Positions 8,271-16,723 of a stretch of 64,000 nt of DNA are shown here, in pieces. The notes under the pieces were generated by a model. That model was given only the letters and a program-made list of their open reading frames with translations, was not told where the DNA came from and ran no database searches. Numbering within the stretch: position 1 is the stretch's first letter; each line of letters begins with the position of its first letter. Both the position numbers and the translations under genes were made by a program. The stretch comes from Paenibacillus camelliae (GTDB taxonomy: Bacteria; Bacillota; Bacilli; Paenibacillales; Paenibacillaceae), in NCBI RefSeq assembly GCF_023715345.1, contig NZ_JAMBNY010000002.1:248001-312000 (forward strand), read 5' to 3'.

Positions 8271-9605
8271 TTATGATAATAAATGCTGTACTCCATGCTT
8301 CGTGACAATCGCCTGCAGTAATGGTCTAGCTTCAGACCGCTGCTCGGTAATGTGAAATGCAGCTTTAATGATGCGAACAGCTTCATGCTCCTCATTCGTT
8401 TCACTGTTGACATGCAGCGTAGCTAACACGTCACCTTTTTCCGCATATTCGCCTACCTTTTTTCCGAGCACAATGCCAACCGCATGATCAATACGATCAT
8501 CTTTGGTTTGACGTCCCGCTCCTAGCTTCATCGCTGCAAGGCCAAGCGCTTCAGCTTCAATCGCTGCAACGTAGCCTTGCTGCTCACTGACCACATGATA
8601 GGTCGAGCGAGCTTGTGGTAATCGATCCGGGTAATCAACAACAGTAGCATCGCCACCTTGTGCAGCAATTAGCTGCTTAAGCTTTTCTAACGCTTGTCCA
8701 TTGTGAAGCACTGCTTCAACCAATTCACGCGCTTCCTTCTCATCCTGAGCCTTCTTACCTAAAAGAACAAGATGTGCAGCTAGCGTTAAGCTTAGCTCGG
8801 TTAAATCCGCAGGCCCCTTCCCTTTGAGGGTGTCAATTACCTCGGCAACCTCTAGTGCATTGCCAATCGCATAGCCTAACGGCTGATCCATATCGCTAAT
8901 AATAGCTGCCGTGTCGCGACCGACCTCACTACCAATGGTAACCATTGCCTCAGCCAGCTTAATGCTGTCCTCAAGTGTCTTCATAAAGGCACCATTTCCC
9001 GTCTTCACATCAAGCACGATTGCATCTGCGCCAGCTGCAATCTTCTTGCTCATGATTGAGCTTGAAATGAGAGGAATCGATTCTACTGTAGCTGTCACAT
9101 CACGTAATGCATACAGCTGCTTGTCCGCAGGAGCTAAATCCCCGCTTTGACCTATTAGGGAGACACCAATTGAATTCACTTGCTCGACAAATTGCTTCTG
9201 AGTCAGCTCAGTATGAAATCCTTGGATCGATTCAAGCTTATCAATCGTCCCTCCTGTATGTCCGAGTCCACGTCCCGACATCTTAGCTACAGGTACTCCA
9301 ACCGCTGCTACGATTGGAGCGATAATAAGACTTGTTTTATCACCAACGCCACCAGTCGAGTGCTTATCTACTTTAATTCCTTCAATTGCAGATAAATCGA
9401 CTTGATCTCCTGACTCTGCCATAGCCATCGTTAATGCTGCAACTTCAATGGCAGACATGCCATTAAAGTATACGGCCATTAGCCATGATGACATTTGATA
9501 ATCAGGAATTTCACCTTTGCAATATTGTTCAATCCACTCTCGAATATGTTGAGCAGAATGTTCTTTCCCATCGCGCTTATGTTGAATGAAATCTACGGCT
9601 CTCAT
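8271..9605 (-). CDS. pdp: pyrimidine-nucleoside phosphorylase
   Basis: This enzyme splits thymidine, deoxyuridine or uridine with phosphate in nucleoside salvage. The 444-residue product starts with [17 protein letters not shown] and holds the family signature [17 protein letters not shown] near residues 110-125, the phosphate-binding [12 protein letters not shown] (about 81-92) and the C-terminal hammerhead-like domain with GLGAGR-type motif ([11 protein letters not shown]). The ATG follows CTGGAGGAAACG. It lies downstream of punA and deoB on the same strand, so the three make a salvage group, although a Spo0E-like gene stands between. Confidence 0.93.
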   Translation of the reverse strand: MRAVDFIQHKRDGKEHSAQHIREWIEQYCKGEIPDYQMSSWLMAVYFNGMSAIEVAALTMAMAESGDQVDLSAIEGIKVDKHSTGGVGDKTSLIIAPIVAAVGVPVAKMSGRGLGHTGGTIDKLESIQGFHTELTQKQFVEQVNSIGVSLIGQSGDLAPADKQLYALRDVTATVESIPLISSSIMSKKIAAGADAIVLDVKTGNGAFMKTLEDSIKLAEAMVTIGSEVGRDTAAIISDMDQPLGYAIGNALEVAEVIDTLKGKGPADLTELSLTLAAHLVLLGKKAQDEKEARELVEAVLHNGQALEKLKQLIAAQGGDATVVDYPDRLPQARSTYHVVSEQQGYVAAIEAEALGLAAMKLGAGRQTKDDRIDHAVGIVLGKKVGEYAEKGDVLATLHVNSETNEEHEAVRIIKAAFHITEQRSEARPLLQAIVTKHGVQHLLS

Positions 9606-9653
9606 CGTTTCCTCCAGTTTGTGCTTAACAGTGATTAGGTGAAGGCATACAGC

Positions 9654-9833
9654 TTACAGCGCATACTCGAACAATTGAACCTTCTTCTTCATATACTGTG
9701 CCTTTAGCACATGCTCGTCCAGTAGCTGACTAATTGCAATGACGTCCTTGTGCAAAAGACTGCCTTTCTGCGCTGCTGTCATCTCCATCTGCTTACGTAA
9801 CATCTCAATCTTCTTATTCAGTTGACTATCCAT
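9654..9833 (-). CDS. Spo0E-like aspartyl-phosphate phosphatase (small)
   Basis: This 59-residue protein is a predicted two-helix hairpin: MDSQLNKKIEMLRKQMEMTA, then an AAQKGSLLHKDVIAISQLLD segment, then EHVLKAQYMK. The SQLLD motif matches the SQxLD signature of the Spo0E family, which dephosphorylates Spo0A and so delays sporulation. The spacing between the two helices is also as in that family. The ribosome site is tight (AAGGA close to the ATG), so translation could be weak. It sits between pdp and punA, not next to spo0A. Confidence 0.7.
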   Translation of the reverse strand: MDSQLNKKIEMLRKQMEMTAAQKGSLLHKDVIAISQLLDEHVLKAQYMKKKVQLFEYAL

Positions 9834-9961
9834 TTCCTTCCATAACCATCCTCACCTATCAAATTACAAACACACTAGATTGAGGACATTATACGACGAA
9901 TTCGCATACGAAGGTTGTCACATTAAGGCACTTTAATTGTGAACATTCTGTGACAGATATC

Positions 9962-10780
9962 TTATATTTTGGCGATTAATGACGTTACAAGCTCTAAAAA
10001 TTGAGATTTAACTCGATCTGTTGTCTCCATGACCTCTTCATGGGATAATGGCTGGTCCAATATACCTGCTGCCATATTGCTAATACATGATATTCCGACA
10101 ACCTCCAGACCACTATGGCGAGCTGCAATAACCTCAGCTACTGTAGACATCCCTACGGCATCTGCTCCCAAAATACGCAGCATCCGAATTTCGGCTGGCG
10201 TTTCATAGGATGGTCCAAGCAAGCCAGCATATACACCTTCGACAAGCTCAATCTCCTTCTCGGATGCTACTTCCTTAGCGATCGATCTTAAACGTTTGCT
10301 GTAGGCTTCAGACATATCTGGAAAACGTACACCCAGCTCATTGTCGTTAGCACCAATTAAAGGGTTTTTCCCCGTCATATTGAGATGATCGGAGATAAGC
10401 ATTAAATTCCCCGCTGCAAACTGCTCATTTATTCCCCCTGCTGCGTTCGTAACAACGAGCGAATGGACACCAATTGCTTTCATGACGCGTACCGGAAAGG
10501 CTGTCAGCTCCGGTCCATACCCTTCATACATATGGAAGCGCCCACGCATTAATGCAACGATTCGACCAGACAGCTTGCCAATCATTAGCTCTCCAGCATG
10601 CCCTTCTACTGTCGATACTGGGAAATGAGGGATATGCTCGTATGGGATAACGACAGCTTCCTCGATGTGATCACCTAATACTCCTAAGCCTGATCCTAGA
10701 ATTAGACCTATTTCTGGTTTGACGCTTAATTTTTGCTCGATAAATTGTGCTGCCTCTTTTATTTGCTTAGCTGTTGACAT
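9962..10780 (-). CDS. punA: purine-nucleoside phosphorylase
   Basis: The 272-residue enzyme cleaves guanosine and inosine type nucleosides with phosphate. It is of the trimeric type: GLILGSGLG near residue 25, the phosphate-binding HFPVSTVEGHAGE and RGRFHMYEGY, the signature VVTNAAGGIN, and GADAVGMSTVAEVIAARH with the base-binding residues. AAGGAGGA stands ten bases upstream of the ATG. It lies 42 bases after deoB and is probably cotranscribed with it, as pupG is with drm in B. subtilis. Confidence 0.95.
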   Translation of the reverse strand: MSTAKQIKEAAQFIEQKLSVKPEIGLILGSGLGVLGDHIEEAVVIPYEHIPHFPVSTVEGHAGELMIGKLSGRIVALMRGRFHMYEGYGPELTAFPVRVMKAIGVHSLVVTNAAGGINEQFAAGNLMLISDHLNMTGKNPLIGANDNELGVRFPDMSEAYSKRLRSIAKEVASEKEIELVEGVYAGLLGPSYETPAEIRMLRILGADAVGMSTVAEVIAARHSGLEVVGISCISNMAAGILDQPLSHEEVMETTDRVKSQFLELVTSLIAKI

Positions 10781-10822
10781 ATATCCGTAATCCTCCTTCT
10801 ACATTAACCATAAGAATATGTA

Positions 10823-12004
10823 CTATTGAATTAATTTACTTAAAAAGCTTGTTCCTGATGGAGGTGCAGCAACCCCAAAGTTATCTGCTATGGTTGCTCC
10901 TAAATCTGCAAATGTAGCTCGAGTATCCAGCCTTGATGGCGATTGGAAGCTGGGGCTAAACGCTAGAATCGGTACGTATTCACGCGTATGATCCGTGCCG
11001 GTATGCGTTGGATCGTTGCCATGATCTGCTGTAATAATTAATAGATCCTTCTCCCCAATTGTTTCCAGCAATGCTGGGATCGCAGCATCAAATTCCTCTA
11101 AAGCTTTACCGTATCCGATTGGATCTCGCCTGTGACCGTATAGTGAATCAAAATCGACAAGATTAACGAAGAGCATCCCTTTGAAATTCGTTTTAAGTAG
11201 CTCCACCGTTGTATGTATACCGTCTGCATTGCTTTTTGTAGGATGCGATTGATTAATTCCCTCTCCATCAAATATATCATGAATTTTGCCGACAGCTATC
11301 GTGTCATAGCCCTTATCCTGCAAAGCATTCAGTACCGTTGGCTCTGGCGGCTTTACTGCATAATCATGACGATTCGGTGTTCGAGTAAAGCTTCCAGGTT
11401 GTCCAATATAAGGACGAGCGATGACTCTTCCAACAAAAAAACGCTCCTCCATCGTCAGCTCTCTAGCAATCTCACAAGCGTTGTACAGCTCCTCTAGAGG
11501 GATGACCTCCTCGTGTGCGGCAAGCTGGAATACACTATCCGCACTCGTGTATACAATCCAAGCGCCCGTCTTCATCTGTTCCTCGCCAAGCTCATCTAAT
11601 ATTACGGTACCGCTCGCTGGCTTGTTGCCGATAACCTTCCGTCCTGTGCGTGCTTCAAATTGTTGAATGAGCTCCTCAGGGAAACCTTCGGGAAAGGTTT
11701 GAAACGGCTTATCAATACGAAGGCCCATTAACTCCCAATGTCCTGTCATCGTGTCCTTACCTGCGGAAACCTCAGCCATCTTCCCGTAATATGCTTTAGG
11801 CTGACGATTTTCATCGGGATTCCAGTTATGAATTTGTTCAATTCGATCTAAGCCAAGCTCACGCAAATTCGGTAGCTTCATCTCATATTCTCTTGCAATA
11901 TGTCCAAGCGTATGGCTGCCAGCGTCACCAAAGCTAGCTGCATCAGGCAGCTCCCCAATGCCGACACTGTCAAGCACGATGACTGCAATTCGATCAAATT
12001 TCAT
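10823..12004 (-). CDS. deoB: phosphopentomutase
   Basis: DeoB converts (deoxy)ribose-1-phosphate from nucleoside phosphorolysis into the 5-phosphate. The 393-residue protein is an alkaline-phosphatase superfamily enzyme: [17 protein letters not shown] with the first metal aspartate at the N-terminus, [10 protein letters not shown] with the phosphorylated threonine, and the C-terminal metal motif [19 protein letters not shown]. Three starts (TTG, ATG, ATG) are adjacent; the last ATG at 12004 is preferred because AGGAG lies eight bases before it. It works with punA and pdp, and it follows xerD. Confidence 0.95.
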   Translation of the reverse strand: MKFDRIAVIVLDSVGIGELPDAASFGDAGSHTLGHIAREYEMKLPNLRELGLDRIEQIHNWNPDENRQPKAYYGKMAEVSAGKDTMTGHWELMGLRIDKPFQTFPEGFPEELIQQFEARTGRKVIGNKPASGTVILDELGEEQMKTGAWIVYTSADSVFQLAAHEEVIPLEELYNACEIARELTMEERFFVGRVIARPYIGQPGSFTRTPNRHDYAVKPPEPTVLNALQDKGYDTIAVGKIHDIFDGEGINQSHPTKSNADGIHTTVELLKTNFKGMLFVNLVDFDSLYGHRRDPIGYGKALEEFDAAIPALLETIGEKDLLIITADHGNDPTHTGTDHTREYVPILAFSPSFQSPSRLDTRATFADLGATIADNFGVAAPPSGTSFLSKLIQ

Positions 12005-12034
12005 CATCAATTCTCCTCACATTAATATAGAACG

Positions 12035-12925
12035 TTACGCCCGCGGGTGAGCATGGCGATACACATCCTTGACTCCGTTTTTCGTTAGCGTTGTATATTT
12101 CATCGTCGATACGATATCAACATGGCCAAGCAGCTCCTGCACTGTATACACATCTGCTCCGTTCTGAAGTAGATGAGCAGCAACGGAATGACGAAGCGTA
12201 TGAGGTGTAAGCTCCTCTTCGATGCCTGCTAGCTGTCCGTATTTCTTTAACAGCTTCCAAAAGCCTTGTCTAGTGATACGCGATCCAAGATGATTAAGGA
12301 ACAGCATGTCATCGCTGGTCCGCTCCGTAGTAAGCTGCTCTCTCCCTGTATTCAGATAGCTCTCAAGGGCATCTCTTGCATAGCTGCCGAACGGCACGAA
12401 GCGTTCCTTACCGCTCGGACTAATACACTGGATAAAACCTAGCGACAAATGAATATGCTCTACATTGAGCGCTACAAGCTCCGATACGCGTATGCCCGTT
12501 GCGTATAGCAGCTCAAGCATCGCCTTATCACGCAGTCCGCTAGCAGTTGTGACATCTGGCGAATTAAGCAGCGCCTTCGCTGTCTCCTGAGTAATCGTTT
12601 TAGGCTGCTGCTTCGATTGCTTCGGCGCCTCAATGTATATCGAAGGATCGAACGTAATATGATCCTCCAGCAGCAGGAAGTGAAATAACGCGCGTATCGA
12701 TACAATGTGACGTGCAATCGTTGCTGACTTCAGCTCTGCATCCTTCAACATATTAATATATTTCATAACATGATGCTTATGGACGCGATTCCATTCCGTA
12801 ACGCCTTGTTCCTCTAAATATCCAATAAATTTTTTAAGATCACGCTCATAGGATTGGTAGGAGTTAGGAGAAAGCTTGCGTTCATACTTAAGTACTTTTA
12901 GATATTGATGAAACTGCTCGTACAT
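12035..12925 (-). CDS. xerD: tyrosine recombinase XerD
   Basis: XerD acts with a partner recombinase at dif to resolve chromosome dimers. The 296-residue protein has a SAM-like N-terminal DNA-binding domain (1-95) and a catalytic domain with Arg146 (YATGIRVSEL), Lys173 (SGKER), His242 and Arg245 (HTLRHS), His268 (LLGH) and the nucleophile Tyr277. It ends KDVYRHAHPRA, like the B. subtilis protein. The residue two after Tyr is Thr rather than the common His (YTT instead of YTH), a mild departure. The ATG follows AAGGAGGG. Position between fur/DUF4227 and deoB matches the B. subtilis ripX locus. Confidence 0.93.
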   Translation of the reverse strand: MYEQFHQYLKVLKYERKLSPNSYQSYERDLKKFIGYLEEQGVTEWNRVHKHHVMKYINMLKDAELKSATIARHIVSIRALFHFLLLEDHITFDPSIYIEAPKQSKQQPKTITQETAKALLNSPDVTTASGLRDKAMLELLYATGIRVSELVALNVEHIHLSLGFIQCISPSGKERFVPFGSYARDALESYLNTGREQLTTERTSDDMLFLNHLGSRITRQGFWKLLKKYGQLAGIEEELTPHTLRHSVAAHLLQNGADVYTVQELLGHVDIVSTMKYTTLTKNGVKDVYRHAHPRA

Positions 12926-12965
12926 CCAATCCCTCCTTCCTACTTAGTGTATCATTTCCTAATTC

Positions 12966-13187
12966 CTATTCGCCATACCGGAAAAACAATAATAGACGAT
13001 CAGGTATGCTATAGCTATCTAGATCCGTGTTCATCTGAAATACCTTTACCGCATCTGCTCCTGGGTGCTCGTATGGCGATCCGATTAATAAGCTCTGCAC
13101 CCAGTCATATGCCGCTGTGATGACAATTACGAGTAACACAAACAATAGAAAGAACATAAACCGGTGAAACATCTCTTTCATCATCAT
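12966..13187 (-). CDS. DUF4227 (YqzK-like) small membrane protein
   Basis: The 73-residue protein has one strongly hydrophobic helix (about residues 8-25) after a short basic N-terminus and a 45-residue outer or cytoplasmic tail ending DRLLLFFRYGE. Gene position between fur and xerD is the same as for yqzK in B. subtilis, and the sequence is typical of the DUF4227 family, whose function is unknown. The ATG at 13187 follows AGGAGG; two further in-frame ATGs follow directly. Confidence 0.75.
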   Translation of the reverse strand: MMMKEMFHRFMFFLLFVLLVIVITAAYDWVQSLLIGSPYEHPGADAVKVFQMNTDLDSYSIPDRLLLFFRYGE

Positions 13188-13267
13188 AATGGCGCCTCCT
13201 ATATATGTATATTCACTAGACCATATGTAGGACGAACTTAAATTATGATGTACATGCTTTTATATTA

Positions 13268-13313
13268 AGAAAAAAGGCCTGCCATCCCTTAACGGATATT
13301 GCAGGACCTTTAT
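13268..13313 (-). terminator. terminator of fur
   Basis: On the minus strand AAAGGTCCTGC pairs with GCAGGCCTTT with one bulge, followed by TTTTTTC. The first arm begins at the very end of fur. Confidence 0.75.
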
Positions 13314-13765
13314 ATTGTTTGTTCGCTCATTGCACGACAGCTTTTACATATACCGTGAAAATCCAATCGGTGATCAACCGTTTCGAATTTATATTGCTCC
13401 TGTAGTCTTTCCTCAAGCGGCAGCAACCAATCATCCTTTATTTCGCTTACGTCTCCACACTGTACACAAATTAAGTGATGATGATGGTGACGATTACTAT
13501 CTCCTCGTAAGTCATACCTAGCTACACCGTCACCAAAATTGAGCTTTTCTACAACATGAAGCTCAGTAAGTAATTCTAGTGTACGATAGACGGTTGCTAA
13601 TCCGATCTCTGGTGCAATTTCTTTTACAAGCAGAAAAACATCCTCTGCACTTAAATGATCTTCCTCATTCTCAAGCAAGATACGTAGTGTCGCTTCACGC
13701 TGCGGAGTTAATTTGTAGCCCTGTGCTTGAAGCTGCTGTTTAATTTTATCTATCTGGGCCTGCAT
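13310..13765 (-). CDS. fur: ferric uptake regulator family protein Fur
   Basis: The 151-residue protein is a Fur-family metal-dependent repressor. It has the winged-helix N-terminal domain (YKLTPQREATLRILLEN and the recognition helix in GLATVYRTLELL), the regulatory site with HHHHHLICVQCGD and the structural zinc pairs CVQC and CKSC. Fur uses Fe(II) to repress iron uptake genes; PerR and Zur share the fold, so the exact metal is inferred from the fur-DUF4227-xerD gene order. AGGAGG lies before the ATG. Transcription is monocistronic, with a terminator directly behind. Confidence 0.9.
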   Translation of the reverse strand: MQAQIDKIKQQLQAQGYKLTPQREATLRILLENEEDHLSAEDVFLLVKEIAPEIGLATVYRTLELLTELHVVEKLNFGDGVARYDLRGDSNRHHHHHLICVQCGDVSEIKDDWLLPLEERLQEQYKFETVDHRLDFHGICKSCRAMSEQTI

Positions 13766-13856
13766 TACAGTCCTCCTGCCTACATCTCCTACTAAAATAT
13801 GTTTTCATTATATTAGCTTTTTTATAAAGAAGTCAAACACATTCCATCATTGAGAT

Positions 13857-14462
13857 TTATAGCAGCTCCGTATTGGATGAATACCACTCAAGCAGCTTCG
13901 GTGTCACAAAAACCTCAATGAGTGAGGCAGCAGCCAGTAGGAGAAGCATTGCCGTCGCAATAGTCGAAAAGCTTAACAGTTGACTAGATAATACACCTTG
14001 ATGCTTTCTAATGCGATTGTTGAACAGAAAAGCAGCAAAAGAAATTGCTGAGGAGCTTAGAACAATAAGTGCTGGAATGACAACGATATTGTGCGGAGCT
14101 ATCGTAAGTAAGCTCAGCCATATGCCTTCCGTTCCAAAGGCTTGAGTAAGCATGAAGATCGAGCTCCCAAGCAAAAAGCCCTTTAAAAAATTTAGAATAA
14201 CGACAATAGGTACACCAATTATCGATATCCCCAGTAATATAAATGCCACTGCCCATTTCATATGCTTAAAAAAAGTATTCCAGAATAGGTCCGCGCGATC
14301 TAAGAAGGCAGCCTGCTGCAGCCATCCGACATAATGCACCATGCCTCGATTCAGCTCCTCCTGCTGAACAGCCGGCAGCGCCTGCAGCAATATGCTGCCA
14401 CATATTGCACCTGCAAACATGACAACTCCGAGGTAAATCCACTTGTTCCATTGACCCTGCAT
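13857..14462 (-). CDS. spoIIM: stage II sporulation protein M
   Basis: SpoIIM joins SpoIIP and SpoIID in the mother-cell complex that remodels peptidoglycan during engulfment. The 201-residue product is a polytopic membrane protein with about five helices, including WIYLGVVMFAGAICGSILL, GVPIVVILNFLKGFLLGSSI and the segment IAPHNIVVIPALIVLSS characteristic of the family (SpoIIM/DUF95). The ATG follows AAGGAGCG. It is next to fur as in B. subtilis. Confidence 0.93.
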   Translation of the reverse strand: MQGQWNKWIYLGVVMFAGAICGSILLQALPAVQQEELNRGMVHYVGWLQQAAFLDRADLFWNTFFKHMKWAVAFILLGISIIGVPIVVILNFLKGFLLGSSIFMLTQAFGTEGIWLSLLTIAPHNIVVIPALIVLSSSAISFAAFLFNNRIRKHQGVLSSQLLSFSTIATAMLLLLAAASLIEVFVTPKLLEWYSSNTELL

Positions 14463-14496
14463 CGTAATCGCTCCTTGTATTCTAGCTTCTATTCTA

Positions 14497-14526
14497 TTCC
14501 TATGCTAGATTGATAGAGCTTATGAC
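14497..14526 (-). promoter_or_regulatory. possible sigma-E promoter of spoIIM
   Basis: On the minus strand GTCATAAG (14519-14526) and CATAGGAA (14497-14504) are 14 bases apart, resembling the sigma-E elements GKCATATT and CATACAmT with several mismatches. SpoIIM is a known sigma-E product in B. subtilis. The match is modest. Confidence 0.35.
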
Positions 14527-14568
14527 TGCTTGGCCAGGATAAGTAGCTACCTATTCTCTATTCGGCTG

Positions 14569-15120
14569 CTATAGCTTTCCAGTTGCGACTAACAGCTTCC
14601 ATGCGTATACGGCGAGCAGCGTTTTAGCATCACTTATATCTCCGCTTGCAATATACGAATCTGCCTCTTCAAGCGTAATTTGCATAACGATGACATCCTC
14701 ATCATCATCTAAATTTTGCTTGCCAGCTTCCAGTTGATCTGTGTAGTAGACGTATAGCTTCTCATCTGCAAAGCCTGGCGAAGTATAGAAGGCATGAAGG
14801 AGCTTAACCTCTTGAGCTATAAAACCTGTTTCCTCCTCCAGTTCTCGAATAGCAGCGATATGAGGTTCTTCATTAGGATCAAGCTTTCCTGCTGGAATTT
14901 CAATTTGTGTTTTCCCTAGTGCCTTACGATATTGCTCAACCACGATCATCTTTCCTTGATGAATGGCAACTACAGCTGCTGCTCCAGGATGGCGAACGAT
15001 CTCTCTCGTTGCTGTACGACCGTCTGGAAGCTCAACGGTATCGACCTGAAGATCAATGACTTTACCTTTAAAGACTTGCTCTGTTGAGATGGTTGGCTCT
15101 GTCCAAATTTTTTTATCCAT
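14569..15120 (-). CDS. nudF: ADP-ribose pyrophosphatase (Nudix hydrolase)
   Basis: The 183-residue protein hydrolyses ADP-ribose to AMP and ribose-5-phosphate. The Nudix box is complete (G-x5-E-x7-REUxEExGU) and runs from GKLDPNEE to RELEEETGF around residues 78-100; upstream ATREIVRHPGAAAVV and the IEIPAGKL strand are typical of the NudF subgroup. The ATG follows TTAGGAGGAATA. Its neighbour across the divergent gap is the MciZ-like gene. Confidence 0.92.
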   Translation of the reverse strand: MDKKIWTEPTISTEQVFKGKVIDLQVDTVELPDGRTATREIVRHPGAAAVVAIHQGKMIVVEQYRKALGKTQIEIPAGKLDPNEEPHIAAIRELEEETGFIAQEVKLLHAFYTSPGFADEKLYVYYTDQLEAGKQNLDDDEDVIVMQITLEEADSYIASGDISDAKTLLAVYAWKLLVATGKL

Positions 15121-15153
15121 TACAATATTCCTCCTAAAGGAAGTAAAGCTGCT

Positions 15154-15183
15154 GTCATATTGTCTCTTCGATGCTCATAGGCT
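15154..15183 (+). promoter_or_regulatory. sigma-E type promoter of the MciZ-like gene
   Basis: GTCATATT (15154-15161) is a perfect sigma-E -35 element; after 14 bases CATAGGCT (15176-15183) resembles the -10 element CATACAmT with two mismatches. The start of transcription would fall a few bases before the ribosome site of the gene at 15213. B. subtilis mciZ is a sigma-E gene. Confidence 0.55.
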
Positions 15184-15212
15184 TGTACAAAATAGGTTGA
15201 GGAGTGAACCCT

Positions 15213-15362
15213 ATGACAAAGCAAAGCATTACACCTAACTATATTCTGTTCTCTGGAAAAGCACGTGACATAAAAAACGAGTTAAATAAGCTGCTTATAA
15301 GCACAAACAGCAGAGAGACGGTATCTAAATTCACACATCGCTCTGCTGAATTTAAACGCTAA
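15213..15362 (+). CDS. mciZ: MciZ-like cell division inhibitor peptide
   Basis: This 49-residue peptide gene has a good ribosome site (GAGGAG) before its ATG and a sigma-E type promoter. The peptide contains YILFSGKARDIKNELNKLL, which resembles the strand-turn-helix of B. subtilis MciZ (VVLVGKAWEIRAKLKEY), the mother-cell peptide that binds FtsZ and stops Z-ring formation during sporulation. The GKA turn and the amphipathic helix are kept; the C-terminal part is different and more basic. Its place next to nudF near spoIIM and fur fits. The assignment rests on a short similarity, so it is moderate. Confidence 0.65.
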   Translation: MTKQSITPNYILFSGKARDIKNELNKLLISTNSRETVSKFTHRSAEFKR

Positions 15363-15394
15363 CTCTTGATATGACTACGAAGCTTTACAAGTGG

Positions 15395-16531
15395 CTAAGC
15401 TTGATATTGTGCCGATTGCTTTAGCAGCTCAACGACAAGCTGTGAGGTTTTAACGAGATTATCGACTTTAATTTGTTCATCGGTCGTGTGAATATGCTCA
15501 TAGCCTACAGCAAGATTAACCGTTGGTACACCTAAACCGTTAAATATATTAGCATCGCTGCCCCCACCAGAGTGGAAGGTGCGCGGCTTCAAGCCAAGCG
15601 CTTCAATTGCCTTGCTCGCAAGTTGCACTACCGCACTATCATCTGTATGACAGTACGCGGGATATACAATATTGCTATGGAATGCGGAGCGAGCCTGATA
15701 GGTAGCAGCAGTATGCTCAACGGCTTGCTTCATGCTCTCTACCTGAGCCTCTAGCTTTTCACCTTGAATGCTGCGCGCCTCTGCAACAAGCTTCACATAA
15801 TCACACACAATATTGGTTGGACCGCCACCTTCAAAGCTTCCGATATTTGCTGTCGTTTCATGATCAATGCGACCTAGCTTCATTGCACTAATCGCTTTCG
15901 CAGCTACTTGAATAGCACTAATTCCTTTTTCTGGACTAACGCCAGCATGAGCAGATTTACCAAATATCTCGATGACGATATGAGCTTGCGTTGGTGCAGC
16001 AACGGCGATATCACCAATATCACCATTGGAATCTAGCGCGTAGCCGTATGTAGCCTTTAACATCGCTGGGTCGATAGCACGTGCTCCTAGCAAGCCTGAT
16101 TCCTCACCAACCGTTATAACCACTTGAACTGCTGCATGTGATAACCCTTGTTCCTTCACCACTTGAATCGCTTCGAATAAAGCAGCAATTCCTGCTTTAT
16201 CGTCACTACCCAGAATGGTTGTTCCATCTGAACGTATATAACCGTCCTCGTCGATACGCGGCTTGATCCCTTTACCTGGTGTTACTGTGTCCATATGACA
16301 AGTGAATAATATAACTGGCTGATCCTTCGCATCCTCCGTTGCTTCAAGCATGGCAAATAAATTGTTAGCCCCATGTCCAGTTACCTCTGCTGCGTTATCC
16401 TCTGATACGGATAAGCCAAGCTCCTGAAGCCGATGCTTCAGCACCTTGCTAATTTCTGCCTCGTTTCCAGATTCGCTATCTACTGTCACAAGATCGAAAA
16501 ATTGTTGAACAAGACGTTTTTGTTCTATCAT
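15395..16531 (-). CDS. M20 family tripeptidase/deacylase (peptidase T-like)
   Basis: The 378-residue protein is a di-zinc exopeptidase of the M20 family, similar to YqjE and PepT2. Metal and catalytic motifs are all visible: TCHMDTVTPG (His, Asp), LGSDDKAG (bridging Asp), VGEESGLLGA (catalytic and metal Glu), LDSNGDIG, and GGGSDANIFN near the C-terminus with the last His in HIHTTDEQI. An insertion dimerisation domain spans about 185-290 (GKSAHAG). It probably releases N-terminal residues from small peptides in the cytoplasm; the exact substrate is unknown. The ATG follows GGAGG. It converges with the MciZ-like gene. Confidence 0.88.
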   Translation of the reverse strand: MIEQKRLVQQFFDLVTVDSESGNEAEISKVLKHRLQELGLSVSEDNAAEVTGHGANNLFAMLEATEDAKDQPVILFTCHMDTVTPGKGIKPRIDEDGYIRSDGTTILGSDDKAGIAALFEAIQVVKEQGLSHAAVQVVITVGEESGLLGARAIDPAMLKATYGYALDSNGDIGDIAVAAPTQAHIVIEIFGKSAHAGVSPEKGISAIQVAAKAISAMKLGRIDHETTANIGSFEGGGPTNIVCDYVKLVAEARSIQGEKLEAQVESMKQAVEHTAATYQARSAFHSNIVYPAYCHTDDSAVVQLASKAIEALGLKPRTFHSGGGSDANIFNGLGVPTVNLAVGYEHIHTTDEQIKVDNLVKTSQLVVELLKQSAQYQA

Positions 16532-16615
16532 TTTGTTTCCTCCAGCCTACTTTTTCGTATACAATAGAGTTAATGCTGTAATTCATCGTTGCTTTTGAAA
16601 GGAGATATCTTCGAT

Positions 16616-16714
16616 ATGCGTCAACAAAAAATTATTAAAATTGTTGCTATTGTTGTAGCAGCTGCACTATTATTCACAACATTGTTCGCAGGTATCGGCT
16701 CCTTCTTCCTTTAG
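16616..16714 (+). CDS. Prli42-like stressosome-associated mini-protein
   Basis: This 32-residue membrane peptide starts MRQQKIIKIVAIVVAAALLF and ends FAGIGSFFL. A short Lys-rich N-terminus followed by a single helix is what is known for Prli42, the Listeria mini-protein that anchors the stressosome at the membrane. AAGGAG lies upstream of the ATG at a slightly long distance (about 11 bases). It is a lone plus-strand gene between the M20 peptidase and lipB. Such short similarity cannot prove identity. Confidence 0.65.
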   Translation: MRQQKIIKIVAIVVAAALLFTTLFAGIGSFFL

Positions 16715-16723
16715 AATGGAGCC

